From Prevotella sp. UBA2725 (lineage in GTDB: Bacteria > Bacteroidota > Bacteroidia > Bacteroidales > Bacteroidaceae), in NCBI GenBank assembly GCA_002353825.1, contig DEKJ01000003.1:1-64000 (forward strand): a DNA stretch of 64,000 nucleotides, given 5' to 3'. Positions 51,493 to 61,101 of the stretch are shown here, one piece after another. The number at the start of each line of letters is the position of its first letter. Position 1 is the first letter of the stretch. The translations under genes and the position numbers were made by a program. The notes below the pieces were generated by a model. It did not search any database and was not told where the DNA came from. It saw nothing but the letters and a program-made list of their open reading frames with translations.

Positions 51493-52179
51493 TTACTTTC
51501 TTGTTTTATACTTGAACGTCACACTCTTTTCACCCGCAAAAGAGGTCCATTTCAATGTGATGTCCTTGTATTTGCCTTCTGTGTCTGGCAGATCATTGAG
51601 GCGGAAAGCGATGAGGCCGTCACCGACGCGTCCCTGGATATCATTGTTGGCGTCGTGATAGAGCGTCACTGTGTTGTCACCTGTGCGTACGAGGCGCAGT
51701 GTGTGCGTAGCTGCTCCGCCGAAATACGTGCGGAAGCGGAGGGTGAGGTAGCCGTCCTCGCAGACTGTTGTCCAGTCGTTGACAATCTCCAACGGGTCGT
51801 TGCCGTAGACCTTATCCATGTTGTCTACAGCCGGTGACATCATCTTCGTGCGGATGCTGTCGAGGCGGTCGACATATACGCAAGGATAGTTCTTGTCAGC
51901 ATTCTCACCGGTATAGCGGATGATGGCGAGGGCACGCACCTCTTTGTTGCCATATGGCGACTGCTTCATGCCGGTAGGCAAGAGCTTCACGGAATCGTTG
52001 AGCTGCAAGTAGCACAAGCCCGTAGAGCCGGTCTTCACCGTTACGATGGCATTGGCACCCAGGAATGGGTCTATTCCATAGTGGTTGTCATCATCATCGT
52101 CGTCACACGACTGTAAGCTGCACGCTCCTGCTACAAGCAAGAGGGCAAGGCCTAGAAATCTAAATAATTTGTTCTTCAT
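51493..52179 (-). CDS. NigD-like lipoprotein
   Basis: The 228-residue protein has a lipoprotein signal (LLLVAGACSLQSC, with two possible Cys) followed by an Asp run, then an OB-like and a C-terminal beta domain as in the NigD-like family of Bacteroidetes. Members lie in bacteriocin-like nig operons or near surface-protein genes; the function is not established. Confidence 0.82.
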   Translation of the reverse strand: MKNKLFRFLGLALLLVAGACSLQSCDDDDDDNHYGIDPFLGANAIVTVKTGSTGLCYLQLNDSVKLLPTGMKQSPYGNKEVRALAIIRYTGENADKNYPCVYVDRLDSIRTKMMSPAVDNMDKVYGNDPLEIVNDWTTVCEDGYLTLRFRTYFGGAATHTLRLVRTGDNTVTLYHDANNDIQGRVGDGLIAFRLNDLPDTEGKYKDITLKWTSFAGEKSVTFKYKTRK

Positions 52180-52329
52180 AGTTTTTGTCCTTTCTCTGCT
52201 TTGTAAATGCAGGGAAAGTCAAAATCTTGCACCGCATGTTTATTTTTTATTGCATAGCACTGTTTTGCAACTTAAGCGCTACCGGCTCTAAATCTTATTG
52301 TCATCGTCCCTCGGCCGCGTCACAATCAC

Positions 52330-52417
52330 GCCTCGTCCGTGACGCGTTTCTGACGCATATGTGACGCGTTTCCGACACATATGTGACGCGTTTCCGACGC
52401 ATATGTGACGCGATGCA
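52330..52417. repeat. Four tandem 22-bp repeats, second array
   Basis: Units start at 52330, 52352, 52374 and 52396 with core GTGACGCGTTTCC. The last unit again ends GCGATGC. The array lies 6 bp before the stop of the LOG-family gene and matches the array at 28231-28318. Confidence 0.85.
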
Positions 52418-52423
52418 CTACGC

Positions 52424-52954
52424 CTAATGCAAATACTCTTTCAGCTCTTTAAAGGTGTTTGCAACCTTGATATAGTCGCTCCATTGTCCTCGGATGAAGC
52501 CACGCGTCTGCATGTCGTCGAGCATCTCGATGGTCTTATTCCAGAAGCCATTGATGTTATAGAGGATGACCATCTTTCCGTGATATCCGATGTTGTGGGA
52601 AGCCGCCACAGTGAACACCTCGTCGAGGGTACCGATGCCACCGGGCAGGGCGATGCAGGCATCTGCCTGGGTAAGCATCATCTCTTTGCGGTCGGCGAGG
52701 TTGTCGCACGGAATCTCTACATCAAGGTAGTCGGGGCGTTGCCCAGCCCTCACAAGGATCTGCGGAATGACACCAATGAGCTGTCCGCCGCTCTCATGCA
52801 CGGCCTGACCTACGCAACGCATGAGCCCACGGTCCTGACCGCCGTAGACGAGCATGTGACCGTTAGAGCCTATCCAACGACCGAGCTCTTCAGCGGCAGT
52901 GAAGTAACATTTGTCGATATTGTCGTTTGCCGAACAAAATACTGCTATCTTCAT
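52424..52954 (-). CDS. LOG-family (TIGR00730) nucleotide-processing protein
   Basis: The 176-residue Rossmann-fold protein has the family motifs GGQDRGLM (about 40-47) and PGGIGTLDEVF (about 104-114). Members cleave cytokinin nucleotides or hydrolyse nucleoside monophosphates to the base and phosphoribose. It stands alone. Confidence 0.88.
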   Translation of the reverse strand: MKIAVFCSANDNIDKCYFTAAEELGRWIGSNGHMLVYGGQDRGLMRCVGQAVHESGGQLIGVIPQILVRAGQRPDYLDVEIPCDNLADRKEMMLTQADACIALPGGIGTLDEVFTVAASHNIGYHGKMVILYNINGFWNKTIEMLDDMQTRGFIRGQWSDYIKVANTFKELKEYLH

Positions 52955-53010
52955 ATCTATTATATTATTATTTTATGTTTTTGTATTTTGAATTTTCAAT
53001 AACCGATGTA

Positions 53011-53296
53011 CAGCCTCGGAGAGGCTGGATTATTAATAACCCCAGTCTAAGGAGCATAGCGACGCAGACTGGGGTTTAGGAAGGGACGGTGACTCTTGAC
53101 CTTCTGCCTCGGAGAGGCAGACTGCACGTAGTGCGCAATATATCTAATGCGCGTTAGTTAACATTGCGCGCCTAAAGACGCATTCAGCCTCTTCGAGGCA
53201 GGAACTCAGGATCACTATCGCAGTCTCACCCCCCAGACTGCAGTCGCTATCGCTCCTTTAGTCTGGGGTTATGAATGATTGTGCCTCTCCGAGGCA
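53011..53296. repeat. Hairpin-cluster repeat, full copy 1
   Basis: Several stems follow each other: CAGCCTCGGAGAGGCTG, a long AACCCCAGTC...GACTGGGGTT, TGCCTCGGAGAGGCA, a GTGCGCAAT/ATTGCGCGC pair, and TGCCTCTCCGAGGCA at the end. The 540-bp gap between the LOG gene and the helicase holds nothing else but a promoter. Confidence 0.75.
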
Positions 53297-53457
53297 CCCT
53301 TCACCCCAGAAACGGATAAATCTTATATTTGTCCACATGCGGGTATTTGTCCACATGTGGGCGGTTCCTAATCAACCCTATCTGCCCCCGCATTGTTTAT
53401 TCTTGCAAAGATAACAATAATTATCATCTTTTTCTCGTCTAATCGCTTACTTTCCCG

Positions 53458-53465
53458 TAACTTTG
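53458..53465 (+). promoter_or_regulatory. -7 box of the DEAD-box helicase gene
   Basis: TAACTTTG followed by CAC lies 30 bp before the TTG start; the -33 element is not clear. Confidence 0.45.
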
Positions 53466-53495
53466 CACATTATTTATATTATATAGCTATATTTT

Positions 53496-55382
53496 TTGAA
53501 AACATTTGAAGAATTGGGCGTGAACGAGCCTATTCGCCGCGCCATTGAGGAGCTTGGGTTTGAGCAACCCATGCCCGTACAGGAGGAAGTAATCCCTTAT
53601 CTGCTTGGAGAGCACAACGATGTCATTGCCTTGGCACAGACGGGTACCGGTAAGACGGCTGCCTATGGCATACCTGTGCTGCAGCGCACCGATGCCACGA
53701 GGAAAGACACACAGGCGCTGATCCTCAGTCCTACGCGTGAGCTGTGCCTGCAGATTGCTGACGACCTCAGTTCGTTTGCGAAATACATCCCGCATATGCA
53801 CATCATTCCTGTGTATGGTGGTGCATCTATCGGTACGCAGATCAACGAGTTGCGTCATGGTGCTCAGATCATCGTGGCTACGCCGGGTCGTCTCATCGAC
53901 CTCATGGAGCGTGGCAAGGTGAAGCTCGATAACATCCGCAACGTGGTGCTCGATGAGGCTGACGAGATGCTGAACATGGGCTTCTCCGACAGTATCAATG
54001 CCATCTTTGAGCAGGTGCCTGAGGATCGTAACACGTTGCTCTTCTCCGCTACGATGAGCAAGGAGATTGAGAAGATTGCAACCAACTATCTGCATGATTA
54101 TAAGGAGATTGTCGTAGGCTCGCGCAATGAGGGCGCCGAGAATGTCAATCATATTTATTATCTTGTCAACGCCAAGGATAAATACCTGGCGCTGAAGCGT
54201 ATCGTCGACTATTATCCCCGTATCTATGCCATCATCTTCTGCCGTACGAAGCTCGAGACGCAGGAGGTAGCTGATAAACTTATCAAGGATGGATACAATG
54301 CCGAGTCGCTCCATGGTGACCTCTCGCAGCAGCAGCGTGACCTCACGATGCAGAAGTTCCGTCAGCATCTCGTGCAACTGCTTGTGGCTACGGATGTGGC
54401 TGCACGCGGTCTCGATGTCGATGACCTCACGCATGTCATCAACTATGGTCTGCCCGACGATGTGGAGAACTATACTCATCGCTCCGGGCGTACGGGACGT
54501 GCCGGTAAGAAGGGCACGAGCATCTCTATCATTCATATTCGCGAGAAGTTCAAGGTCAGAGCCATTGAGAAAGTAATCGGTAAGGAATTTGTAGAAGGCA
54601 CACTCCCCACACCGGAGGAAATCTGCAAGAAGCAGCTATATAAGTCGATGGACGACATCATGAAGACGGATGTTGACGAAGACCTCATCGCACCTTACAT
54701 GGCTGATATCAACCGTCAGTTCGAATATATTGACAAGGAGGATATCATTAAGAAGATGGTGTCGAACACCTTTGGTAAGTTCCTCGACTATTATAAGAAC
54801 GCACCGGAGATCGTTCCTCCGCGTGCTTCGGAGCGTAAGAATAAGGAAGAAAGAAGAGAAGGTGGACGAGGCGGTAGGCGAGGAGACCGTCAGCATGGTC
54901 CTCGCAAGGCTGAGGCTGGCTATCGTCGCTTGTTCATCAATCTCGGTAAGACCGATGGGTTCTATCCGGGTGAGGTGATGCAGTTTATCAACCATCATGT
55001 CCATGGCCCGAAGCAAGAGATCGGACATATCGACCTGTTGTCGAAGTTCTCGTATATCGAGGTACCCGAGAAGGATGCTGACAAGGTGATGCGCGCACTT
55101 AATGGCGTACGGTATAAAGGTCGTGAGGTTCGATGCAACGATGCAGACGAAGGCGCTCCGCGTGACGCTTCGCGCTCTAACGCTTCGCTAAAGAAGAAAG
55201 AATACGGAAGAAAGAATACAGGGAGCAGAAGGAGTGGTGCCGGGAGCCGTAAGGATAATGACGGCGCTAAAGGCAAGGACGACTGGCGCGCTCTGATGAA
55301 AGGTGGCGACGTAGAGTTCAAAGATGAAGAACCCGACTTCTCCGAAGAAGGATGGGCACGCCGTTATCCCAAGAAGAAATAA
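53496..55382 (+). CDS. DEAD-box RNA helicase with DbpA-type RNA-binding domain
   Basis: The 628-residue helicase has Walker A AQTGTGKT (about 49-56), the DEAD motif (about 154-157), SAT (about 186-188) and HRSGRTGR (about 329-336). A basic Arg/Gly-rich linker (about 450-470) and a DbpA-type RNA-binding domain (about 475-550) follow, then a basic tail. It should remodel structured RNA, most likely in ribosome assembly or cold adaptation. The start is TTG at 53496, since no ATG lies nearby in frame. Confidence 0.92.
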   Translation: MKTFEELGVNEPIRRAIEELGFEQPMPVQEEVIPYLLGEHNDVIALAQTGTGKTAAYGIPVLQRTDATRKDTQALILSPTRELCLQIADDLSSFAKYIPHMHIIPVYGGASIGTQINELRHGAQIIVATPGRLIDLMERGKVKLDNIRNVVLDEADEMLNMGFSDSINAIFEQVPEDRNTLLFSATMSKEIEKIATNYLHDYKEIVVGSRNEGAENVNHIYYLVNAKDKYLALKRIVDYYPRIYAIIFCRTKLETQEVADKLIKDGYNAESLHGDLSQQQRDLTMQKFRQHLVQLLVATDVAARGLDVDDLTHVINYGLPDDVENYTHRSGRTGRAGKKGTSISIIHIREKFKVRAIEKVIGKEFVEGTLPTPEEICKKQLYKSMDDIMKTDVDEDLIAPYMADINRQFEYIDKEDIIKKMVSNTFGKFLDYYKNAPEIVPPRASERKNKEERREGGRGGRRGDRQHGPRKAEAGYRRLFINLGKTDGFYPGEVMQFINHHVHGPKQEIGHIDLLSKFSYIEVPEKDADKVMRALNGVRYKGREVRCNDADEGAPRDASRSNASLKKKEYGRKNTGSRRSGAGSRKDNDGAKGKDDWRALMKGGDVEFKDEEPDFSEEGWARRYPKKK

Positions 55383-55401
55383 ACTTTAAATTAACAATAC
55401 T

Positions 55402-56547
55402 ATGAAGAAAACAATTCTTACAATGGCTGCATTGACGTTGCTGGCTGCATCGGTCAATGCTGCGGACGAGAAAGGGAGCGTGAACTTCTCTGGTAACCTT
55501 AAGGGCCTGAAAGACACGCTCATCGTGATGACACCGCTGGAGCACGGCATGAAGCGTGACACGGTGCTGACGAAAGACGGACAGTTCAACTTCACCGTCA
55601 ATGTCGAGAAACCGACGGATATCTATGCTTACACACCGGGCACTCTGCGCCGTGAAGAGCGCATCGGCTTCCAGGCTATCGCTGTACCGGGTGAGAAGGC
55701 AGTGATGACAGGTGACCTGAGCTCCTCTTATTATTTCAGCGGCAGTAAGTTCTACGAGGAGTATAATGAGGCTGACCGTGCCAATGATGCTGCCCAGAAG
55801 CCGTTGAGCGATCTGATGGCTTCGCTGGAGAAGCGAATGGCTAATGGAGAGAAGCTGGATGTCTTATCGAAAGAGTATGTGGAGAAAGCGCCAGCCTTGC
55901 AGAAGCAGGCAACAGCTGCTATGGTCGATTTCATCGCCAAACATCCCGACTCGGAGGGTGCTGCTGCTTTCATCCCGCGTCTTGAAGATGTCGACGCTAT
56001 GAAGAAAGCTGCCGCCGCGCTCTCTGACAATGTGAAGAACGGTCGTATACACGACTATTATCAGAGCGTTATCGATGAGGCTGCCAAACGGGAACAGGCT
56101 GAGCAAGAGTCCGCCAAGAAGCAGGCTGCAGGCATTGTGGCTCCCGACTTCACGCTCAACGACCTCAACGGCAAACCGCTCAAACTGTCAAGCTTCAAGG
56201 GTAAGTATGTACTGCTCGACTTCTGGGGCACATGGTGTGTCTGGTGCGTGCGCGGCATCCCAAAGATGAAGGAGTACTACAACAAGTATAAGGCCAACTT
56301 TGAGATTCTGTCCATCGACTGCAACGAGACACAGGACAAGTGGAAAGCCGGCGTAAAGAAATACGAGCTGCCCTGGAAGCATGTGTATCAGCCGCGTTCC
56401 GGTGCCGTGAACACGCTGGATCTCTACGGAGTCACGGGCTTCCCGACAAAGATCCTTGTGGGTCCTGACGGCAAAATCGTGAAGACCATCGCGGGCGAGG
56501 ATCCTGCTTTCTATACCTTCCTCGACGAGAAGTTCGGAAAGAAATAA
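55402..56547 (+). CDS. TlpA-like thioredoxin-fold protein with DUF4369-like N-terminus
   Basis: The 381-residue protein has a signal peptide (to VNA, about residue 20), an N-terminal domain of about 220 residues (DUF4369-like) and a thioredoxin domain with the active site WCVWC (about 279-283). It should act as a periplasmic or envelope thiol-disulfide exchanger. It lies 19 bp after the helicase stop. Confidence 0.9.
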   Translation: MKKTILTMAALTLLAASVNAADEKGSVNFSGNLKGLKDTLIVMTPLEHGMKRDTVLTKDGQFNFTVNVEKPTDIYAYTPGTLRREERIGFQAIAVPGEKAVMTGDLSSSYYFSGSKFYEEYNEADRANDAAQKPLSDLMASLEKRMANGEKLDVLSKEYVEKAPALQKQATAAMVDFIAKHPDSEGAAAFIPRLEDVDAMKKAAAALSDNVKNGRIHDYYQSVIDEAAKREQAEQESAKKQAAGIVAPDFTLNDLNGKPLKLSSFKGKYVLLDFWGTWCVWCVRGIPKMKEYYNKYKANFEILSIDCNETQDKWKAGVKKYELPWKHVYQPRSGAVNTLDLYGVTGFPTKILVGPDGKIVKTIAGEDPAFYTFLDEKFGKK

Positions 56548-56570
56548 TCTGGAATTATTAATAACTTTGC

Positions 56571-56600
56571 AAGGGGGGCGGCCACATGGCCGCCCCCCTT
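56571..56600. terminator. GC-rich bidirectional terminator
   Basis: AAGGGGGGCGGCCA pairs with TGGCCGCCCCCCTT across a two-base loop between convergent genes. Confidence 0.8.
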
Positions 56601-56622
56601 GCGTTTCTACCCATTGCTTATT

Positions 56623-57549
56623 TTACTCCTTGCATAAGGGCGAATCGGCAGGTATATAGTTGTAGATACTCTTACACGCCTCGGCAGAGAAGCGCTGTCC
56701 GCTGGCGATGCATTCATCCCACTGCTCTTCCGTCAGTCCGTTCTCTATATCGCGGCGTGTGATGCCATATTTCATCAGTCCATAGATGAAACCGGCATTG
56801 AAATTGTCACCGGCACCGATGGTGCTCACGGTCTCGGTATTGATAACGGGATAGCTCTTGCGGAAGCCACCGTCGGCATAGAGGTGCACAGGCTTGGCAC
56901 CACTTGTATAGATAAACTTCTTGCAATAGAAACTTATCTCTGCCTGATACACTTTGTCAGGGTCATCAATCTTATAAAGTACATCGAAATCTTCGCGCGA
57001 ACCACGCACAATGTCTGCATACTCAAGGTTCTCCAGATAGTTGGGCGTGATCTTCATCACGTCATCCTTGTGCGAGTTGCGGTAATTGACATCGTAATAG
57101 ATGATAGCGCCATGGGCACGCGCATAGTCGAGCAAACCCACGATCTGCGGACGGATCACGGGGTTCACAGCATAGAAAGAGCCGAAAAGCACAATGTCAT
57201 CAGGCTGGATGTCGGGATAGACAAAGTCGAGCTGGTCATGCGGGTGATCCTTATAAAAGATGTATTCGGCATCATTGTTCTCATCGAGGAAGGCCAAGGA
57301 TACCGGTGACTTTGCCCCAGGATAGACACTCACGTTGCTTGCGTCGACACCGTTGTCCTTCAGAAACTTAATGATGTTTTGTCCTATCCGGTCCTGACCA
57401 GCCTCACTGATAAATGAAGTCTGTACGCCGGAGCGAGCCAGTGAGATGATAGCATTGAATGTCGACCCGCCGGGGTAAGCGCCGATGGGTTGTTCTTTCT
57501 TGAAGATGATGTCAAGCACCGTCTCTCCTATACCTATTACTTTACGCAT
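56623..57549 (-). CDS. PfkB-family carbohydrate kinase
   Basis: The 308-residue kinase has the PfkB start (GIGETVLDIIF..., GGSTFNAIISLARSG) and the C-terminal signature with the anion hole and base, TIGAGDNFNAGF (about 232-243). It phosphorylates a sugar or nucleoside; fructokinase-type is likely. The ATG at 57549 was chosen because the extra 43 residues upstream do not belong to the family. It is divergent from the M16 peptidase gene. Confidence 0.9.
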   Translation of the reverse strand: MRKVIGIGETVLDIIFKKEQPIGAYPGGSTFNAIISLARSGVQTSFISEAGQDRIGQNIIKFLKDNGVDASNVSVYPGAKSPVSLAFLDENNDAEYIFYKDHPHDQLDFVYPDIQPDDIVLFGSFYAVNPVIRPQIVGLLDYARAHGAIIYYDVNYRNSHKDDVMKITPNYLENLEYADIVRGSREDFDVLYKIDDPDKVYQAEISFYCKKFIYTSGAKPVHLYADGGFRKSYPVINTETVSTIGAGDNFNAGFIYGLMKYGITRRDIENGLTEEQWDECIASGQRFSAEACKSIYNYIPADSPLCKE

Positions 57550-57641
57550 AATTTCTTTCTTAATTTTATTATCGGCAAAGATAATGCAAAAGAAAGAGAC
57601 TGCAAAGAATCCGTTCCAACTTTTTTCCGTAATTTTGCAAT

Positions 57642-58901
57642 ATGGAACAAAATAAGAATACAACAAGATACGCGACATCTGTCTTGCCGAGTGGCTTGCG
57701 CACGATCCATCTGCCTTCCGACTCGCCTGTGGTTTACCTCGGTTATCAGATTGCGGCAGGCTCTCGCAATGAGCAGCCGGACGAGGAAGGCTTGGCCCAT
57801 TTCTGTGAGCATATGACCTTCAAAGGTACGGAGCACCGCAGTGCGTGGAATATTCTCAACTGCTTAGAGAGCGTAGGTGGTAGTCTCAATGCCTACACCA
57901 CGAAGGAGTGCACCGTCTTCTATGCTGCTGTGCCCGCCGAATATGTCCGTAAGGCTACGGATCTGCTCACGGACATCGTCTTCCATTCTGTCTATCCGCA
58001 GAAAGAGATCAATAAAGAGGTAGAGGTCATCTGCGATGAGATAGAGAGCTACAACGACTCACCAGCTGACCTTATTTATGATGACTTTGAGAACGTGATC
58101 TTCAAAGGCCATCCGTTGGGCCACAATATTCTTGGTACGTCAGCGCGTGTACGTGCCTTTACCACAGGCGATGCCCTACGCTTCACCCGCAAGTTCTATA
58201 AGCCCGAGAATGCCGTGTTCTTCATGTATGGCGGTAAGCGGTTGCCTTCTATCCCCATCGACGCTTCGTATAAAGCTGTGCCTAATCTCCCGGAATCATC
58301 GGTTTCATCGACTGTCTTTGACAATGTGTCGAAGACGTCCACTGATAATATTATCGTTCGCGAGAAAGATACCCATCAGGCACATGTCATGATTGGCTGC
58401 CGAAGCTTTAGTGGTAGCGATGCACAGCTTCGGGAGCGCATGAGTCTCTATCTGCTCAATAATATTCTTGGCGGCCGAGGGATGAATGCACGCCTCAATG
58501 TGGTGCTGCGTGAGCACCGTGGACTCGTCTATACGGTGGAGAGTACGATGGTCACATACGGTGATACTGGCCTGTGGTGCACCTATCTTGGATGCGATGA
58601 AAAGGACGTAAAACGCTGTTTGAGGCTTGTTCACCGTGAGCTTGATAAGTTCCGTGATACCCCACTTACACAGCATCAATTGGAGGCTGCGAAGAAACAA
58701 ATTAGGGGGCAGCTTACGGTAGACTGCGACAACCGTGAAAACTACGCGTTGGACTTCGGCAGCGTGTATCTCTTCCACAACAAGACAAGAGAATTGTCAA
58801 CCATGTTTCGCGATATCGATGCCGTTTCGGCTGAGGATATTCAGCGCATCGCGCAAACCATCTTTGATCCGGACAAAATGACTACACTTATCTATAGGTG
58901 A
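57642..58901 (+). CDS. M16-family zinc peptidase
   Basis: The 419-residue protein carries the inverted zinc motif HFCEH (53-57) and the downstream Glu of EVEVICDEIESY (about 125-136), as in mitochondrial-type processing peptidases. It has no signal peptide and should be cytoplasmic. A TAATTTTG box lies 11 bp before the ATG, so the leader is very short. Confidence 0.92.
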   Translation: MEQNKNTTRYATSVLPSGLRTIHLPSDSPVVYLGYQIAAGSRNEQPDEEGLAHFCEHMTFKGTEHRSAWNILNCLESVGGSLNAYTTKECTVFYAAVPAEYVRKATDLLTDIVFHSVYPQKEINKEVEVICDEIESYNDSPADLIYDDFENVIFKGHPLGHNILGTSARVRAFTTGDALRFTRKFYKPENAVFFMYGGKRLPSIPIDASYKAVPNLPESSVSSTVFDNVSKTSTDNIIVREKDTHQAHVMIGCRSFSGSDAQLRERMSLYLLNNILGGRGMNARLNVVLREHRGLVYTVESTMVTYGDTGLWCTYLGCDEKDVKRCLRLVHRELDKFRDTPLTQHQLEAAKKQIRGQLTVDCDNRENYALDFGSVYLFHNKTRELSTMFRDIDAVSAEDIQRIAQTIFDPDKMTTLIYR

Positions 58902-58929
58902 TGTACCTTTGTCCATATCTATATGATGT

Positions 58930-60252
58930 ATGAACATTACCGATGAAACCGTTCGATTTATCCAGCAGCACCGCTTAGAAGATGTGCGTGCGTTGGCGCT
59001 CAAAGGCTGCAAGGACAAGGCTGTCGATATGCCGTTTGCCTTGGACCAGATTCAAGGATGGCAGACGGCAAGGACGAAGTTGCCTACCTGGGCGGCTACG
59101 GAGGGTATCATCTATCCACCTCACCTCAACATGGAGCAGTGCTCGAGTGAGGAAACGGCACGCTATAAGCGCGAATGCCTTACTTGGCTCTGCAATATAA
59201 GCGAAGCAACGCTTATCGACCTCACGGGTGGCTTTGGCGTCGATTTCTCGATGATGTCCCGAAAATTCCGCCATGCGGTCTATGTGGAGCGGAATGCGCA
59301 GCTCGTGGAAGTAGCCAAGCATAACTTCGATATGCTTGACTTACAAAATGTGGAAGCGGTCAATGGGGATGGGGTAGAATATCTTCATCAGTTAGCTTCA
59401 GAAATGCAATTATCAGCTTCATATAAAGGTAGCGATGAGGCTGAGGCTAATCGAAAAATTATAATCTTTCTTGATCCCGCTCGTCGGGATGTTCATGGCA
59501 AGAAGGTTTTCCGCTTGGAAGACTGCACGCCTGATGTGCTCGGTATCCGTGATGAACTCCTTCAATGTGCGGATGTTGTCATGATCAAACTCTCTCCGAT
59601 GCTCGACTGGCATGAAGCAGTGAAGCAACTAACGGCTAACCTTCCTTCAGAGAGAAATAATGTGCATTGTGAAGTGCATGTGGTTTCAGTCAAGAACGAG
59701 TGCAAGGAACTGCTTATCATTCTCCAACCTCAGACATCGGAAGACATTCCCCAGTCAGTAGTTGCTGATAACCATCGGATAAAACTTATATGTATTAATG
59801 ACGATCAGCGATTCGAGACTGAGATAACGAAAGATGCTCAGCAAGAGCCTCTGTTGTTGGATAGAGAGTTAGGCGACGAGACCGGTCATTACCTCTTTGT
59901 ACCGAATGCCTCCATCATGAAAGCTGGCATCTTCGCGCAGTTATCCCAGGCTTATGGCATTCCGATGCTCGACCAGGATACACATTATTATATAGGAGAC
60001 CACGATATAGAACGCTTCCCCGGTCGAAGGTTTCATATCCTTGCAGTTTCAACAATGAACAAGAAGGAACTTAAGAGGAAGTTGGCAGGAATCACTCAGG
60101 CCAACATCGCTGTACGAAACTTTCCGCTTTCTGCTGTAGAGCTCCGTAAGCGACTAAAACTTAAAGATGGCGGGGATAAGTATCTTTTTGTCACGACTGT
60201 ACAAGGAAACCATGTCGTTCTTGTTTGCCAGAGTGTCAAATTGTCGCTCTGA
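58930..60252 (+). CDS. SAM-dependent methyltransferase with THUMP-like domain
   Basis: The 440-residue protein has an N-terminal helical part, a class I methyltransferase fold with ATLIDLTGGFGVD (about 92-104) and the acidic YVERNAQLVEVAKHN strand (about 117-131), and a C-terminal THUMP-like RNA-binding region (about 340-440). This Bacteroidetes family is thought to modify RNA; the target is unknown. Confidence 0.82.
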   Translation: MNITDETVRFIQQHRLEDVRALALKGCKDKAVDMPFALDQIQGWQTARTKLPTWAATEGIIYPPHLNMEQCSSEETARYKRECLTWLCNISEATLIDLTGGFGVDFSMMSRKFRHAVYVERNAQLVEVAKHNFDMLDLQNVEAVNGDGVEYLHQLASEMQLSASYKGSDEAEANRKIIIFLDPARRDVHGKKVFRLEDCTPDVLGIRDELLQCADVVMIKLSPMLDWHEAVKQLTANLPSERNNVHCEVHVVSVKNECKELLIILQPQTSEDIPQSVVADNHRIKLICINDDQRFETEITKDAQQEPLLLDRELGDETGHYLFVPNASIMKAGIFAQLSQAYGIPMLDQDTHYYIGDHDIERFPGRRFHILAVSTMNKKELKRKLAGITQANIAVRNFPLSAVELRKRLKLKDGGDKYLFVTTVQGNHVVLVCQSVKLSL

Positions 60253-60257
60253 CAAGA

Positions 60258-60292
60258 ATTGACGGCGGTCAAGCGCCTTGACGGCGGTCAAG
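60258..60292. repeat. Two tandem short palindromes
   Basis: TTGACGGCGGTCAAG occurs twice (60259 and 60278), each self-complementary. It lies directly after the methyltransferase stop. Confidence 0.6.
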
Positions 60293-60328
60293 AAAGCGTG
60301 TCCTTTATACACAATAATGTCACTTCTT

Positions 60329-60359
60329 TTTGCAGGTTTCCCTAAAGGCACTACCTTTG
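60329..60359 (+). promoter_or_regulatory. Promoter of the 30-residue membrane peptide gene
   Basis: TTTG at 60329-60332 and TACCTTTG at 60352-60359 are 19 bp apart, a full consensus. Confidence 0.75.
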
Positions 60360-60425
60360 CAGTGTCAATAGAGAAAGACAACAAGATAATAAGTATAAAG
60401 GATAACATATAAATAGTTTAGAATT

Positions 60426-60518
60426 ATGACATTCAGTACGTTTATTGCTACAGCAGCATTGATGTTTGGTCTTATCGCTCTCGTTGGTGTCCACATGGGC
60501 AGAAACGCTGAGGCTTAA
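60426..60518 (+). CDS. Small 30-residue single-pass membrane peptide
   Basis: The ORF encodes a peptide that begins MTFSTFIATAALMFG and is hydrophobic from about residue 4 to 22, ending HMGRNAEA. It has its own consensus promoter (60329-60359, leader of about 60 nt) and a strong terminator at 60592, with no larger gene between, so this seems to be the reason for the transcript. Function unknown; it could also be read as an RNA gene with a chance ORF. Confidence 0.55.
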   Translation: MTFSTFIATAALMFGLIALVGVHMGRNAEA

Positions 60519-60591
60519 GACTAGAGAATGAAGATTGGAGGAACCACACTCGAGAGAGTGTTATAGAGAAAGCATAGAACTTGATATATAG

Positions 60592-60634
60592 AAGGCCGCA
60601 AGCAGAACTTGTTTCCGCTTGCGGCCTTTTTTGC
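60592..60634 (+). terminator. Terminator after the small membrane peptide gene
   Basis: AAGGCCGCAAGC at 60592-60603 pairs perfectly with GCTTGCGGCCTT at 60617-60628, followed by six T residues. Confidence 0.85.
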
Positions 60635-60713
60635 GTTATCGTTTGCTTTGCAGGGGCTGCCCCTGTGACCGCCCGCAACTACTCAGTCTTACTTTTGGGG
60701 TTGGTATCACTTT

Positions 60714-60996
60714 ACAGCCTCGGAGAGGCTGACTTTACATAACCTCAGTCTAAGGAGCGCAGCGACGCAGACTGGGGTTTAGGATAGCGTCGCGATACCT
60801 GATTTTCTGCCTCGAAGAGGCAGACTGCACGATAGTGCGCTATGTCTTAATAGGTATTATTATACATAACATAGCGCGCCAAGGCGCAGTCAGCCTCTCC
60901 GAGGCTGGAAATCAGTAATCCGTTTTCCTTACAAACCCCAGGCTACGTCGCTACGCTCCTTGCCTGGGGTTAGAAAGAGTGTGCCTCTCCGAGGCA
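60714..60996. repeat. Hairpin-cluster repeat, full copy 2
   Basis: It has the same succession of stems as at 53011-53296, including a CAGCCTCGGAGAGGCTG start, an internal CAGTCTAAGGAGC...GACTGGGG stem and a TGCCTCTCCGAGGCA end. Together with the small gene and its terminator it fills the gap 60253-61101. Confidence 0.75.
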
Positions 60997-61101
60997 CTCT
61001 TCATCTCGAAAAACTGAGGAATCATAAGACTGAGTAGTTACGGCTGCTCGCATGTACAATTAATAATTGTTAAATCAATTCACTGTTTTGTCGCAGCTTT
61101 G

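Noticed and set aside
53016..53300. Hairpin cluster as tRNA or riboswitch
   Set aside because: The stems are simple palindromes repeated at several unrelated loci; no conserved loop or cloverleaf is seen.
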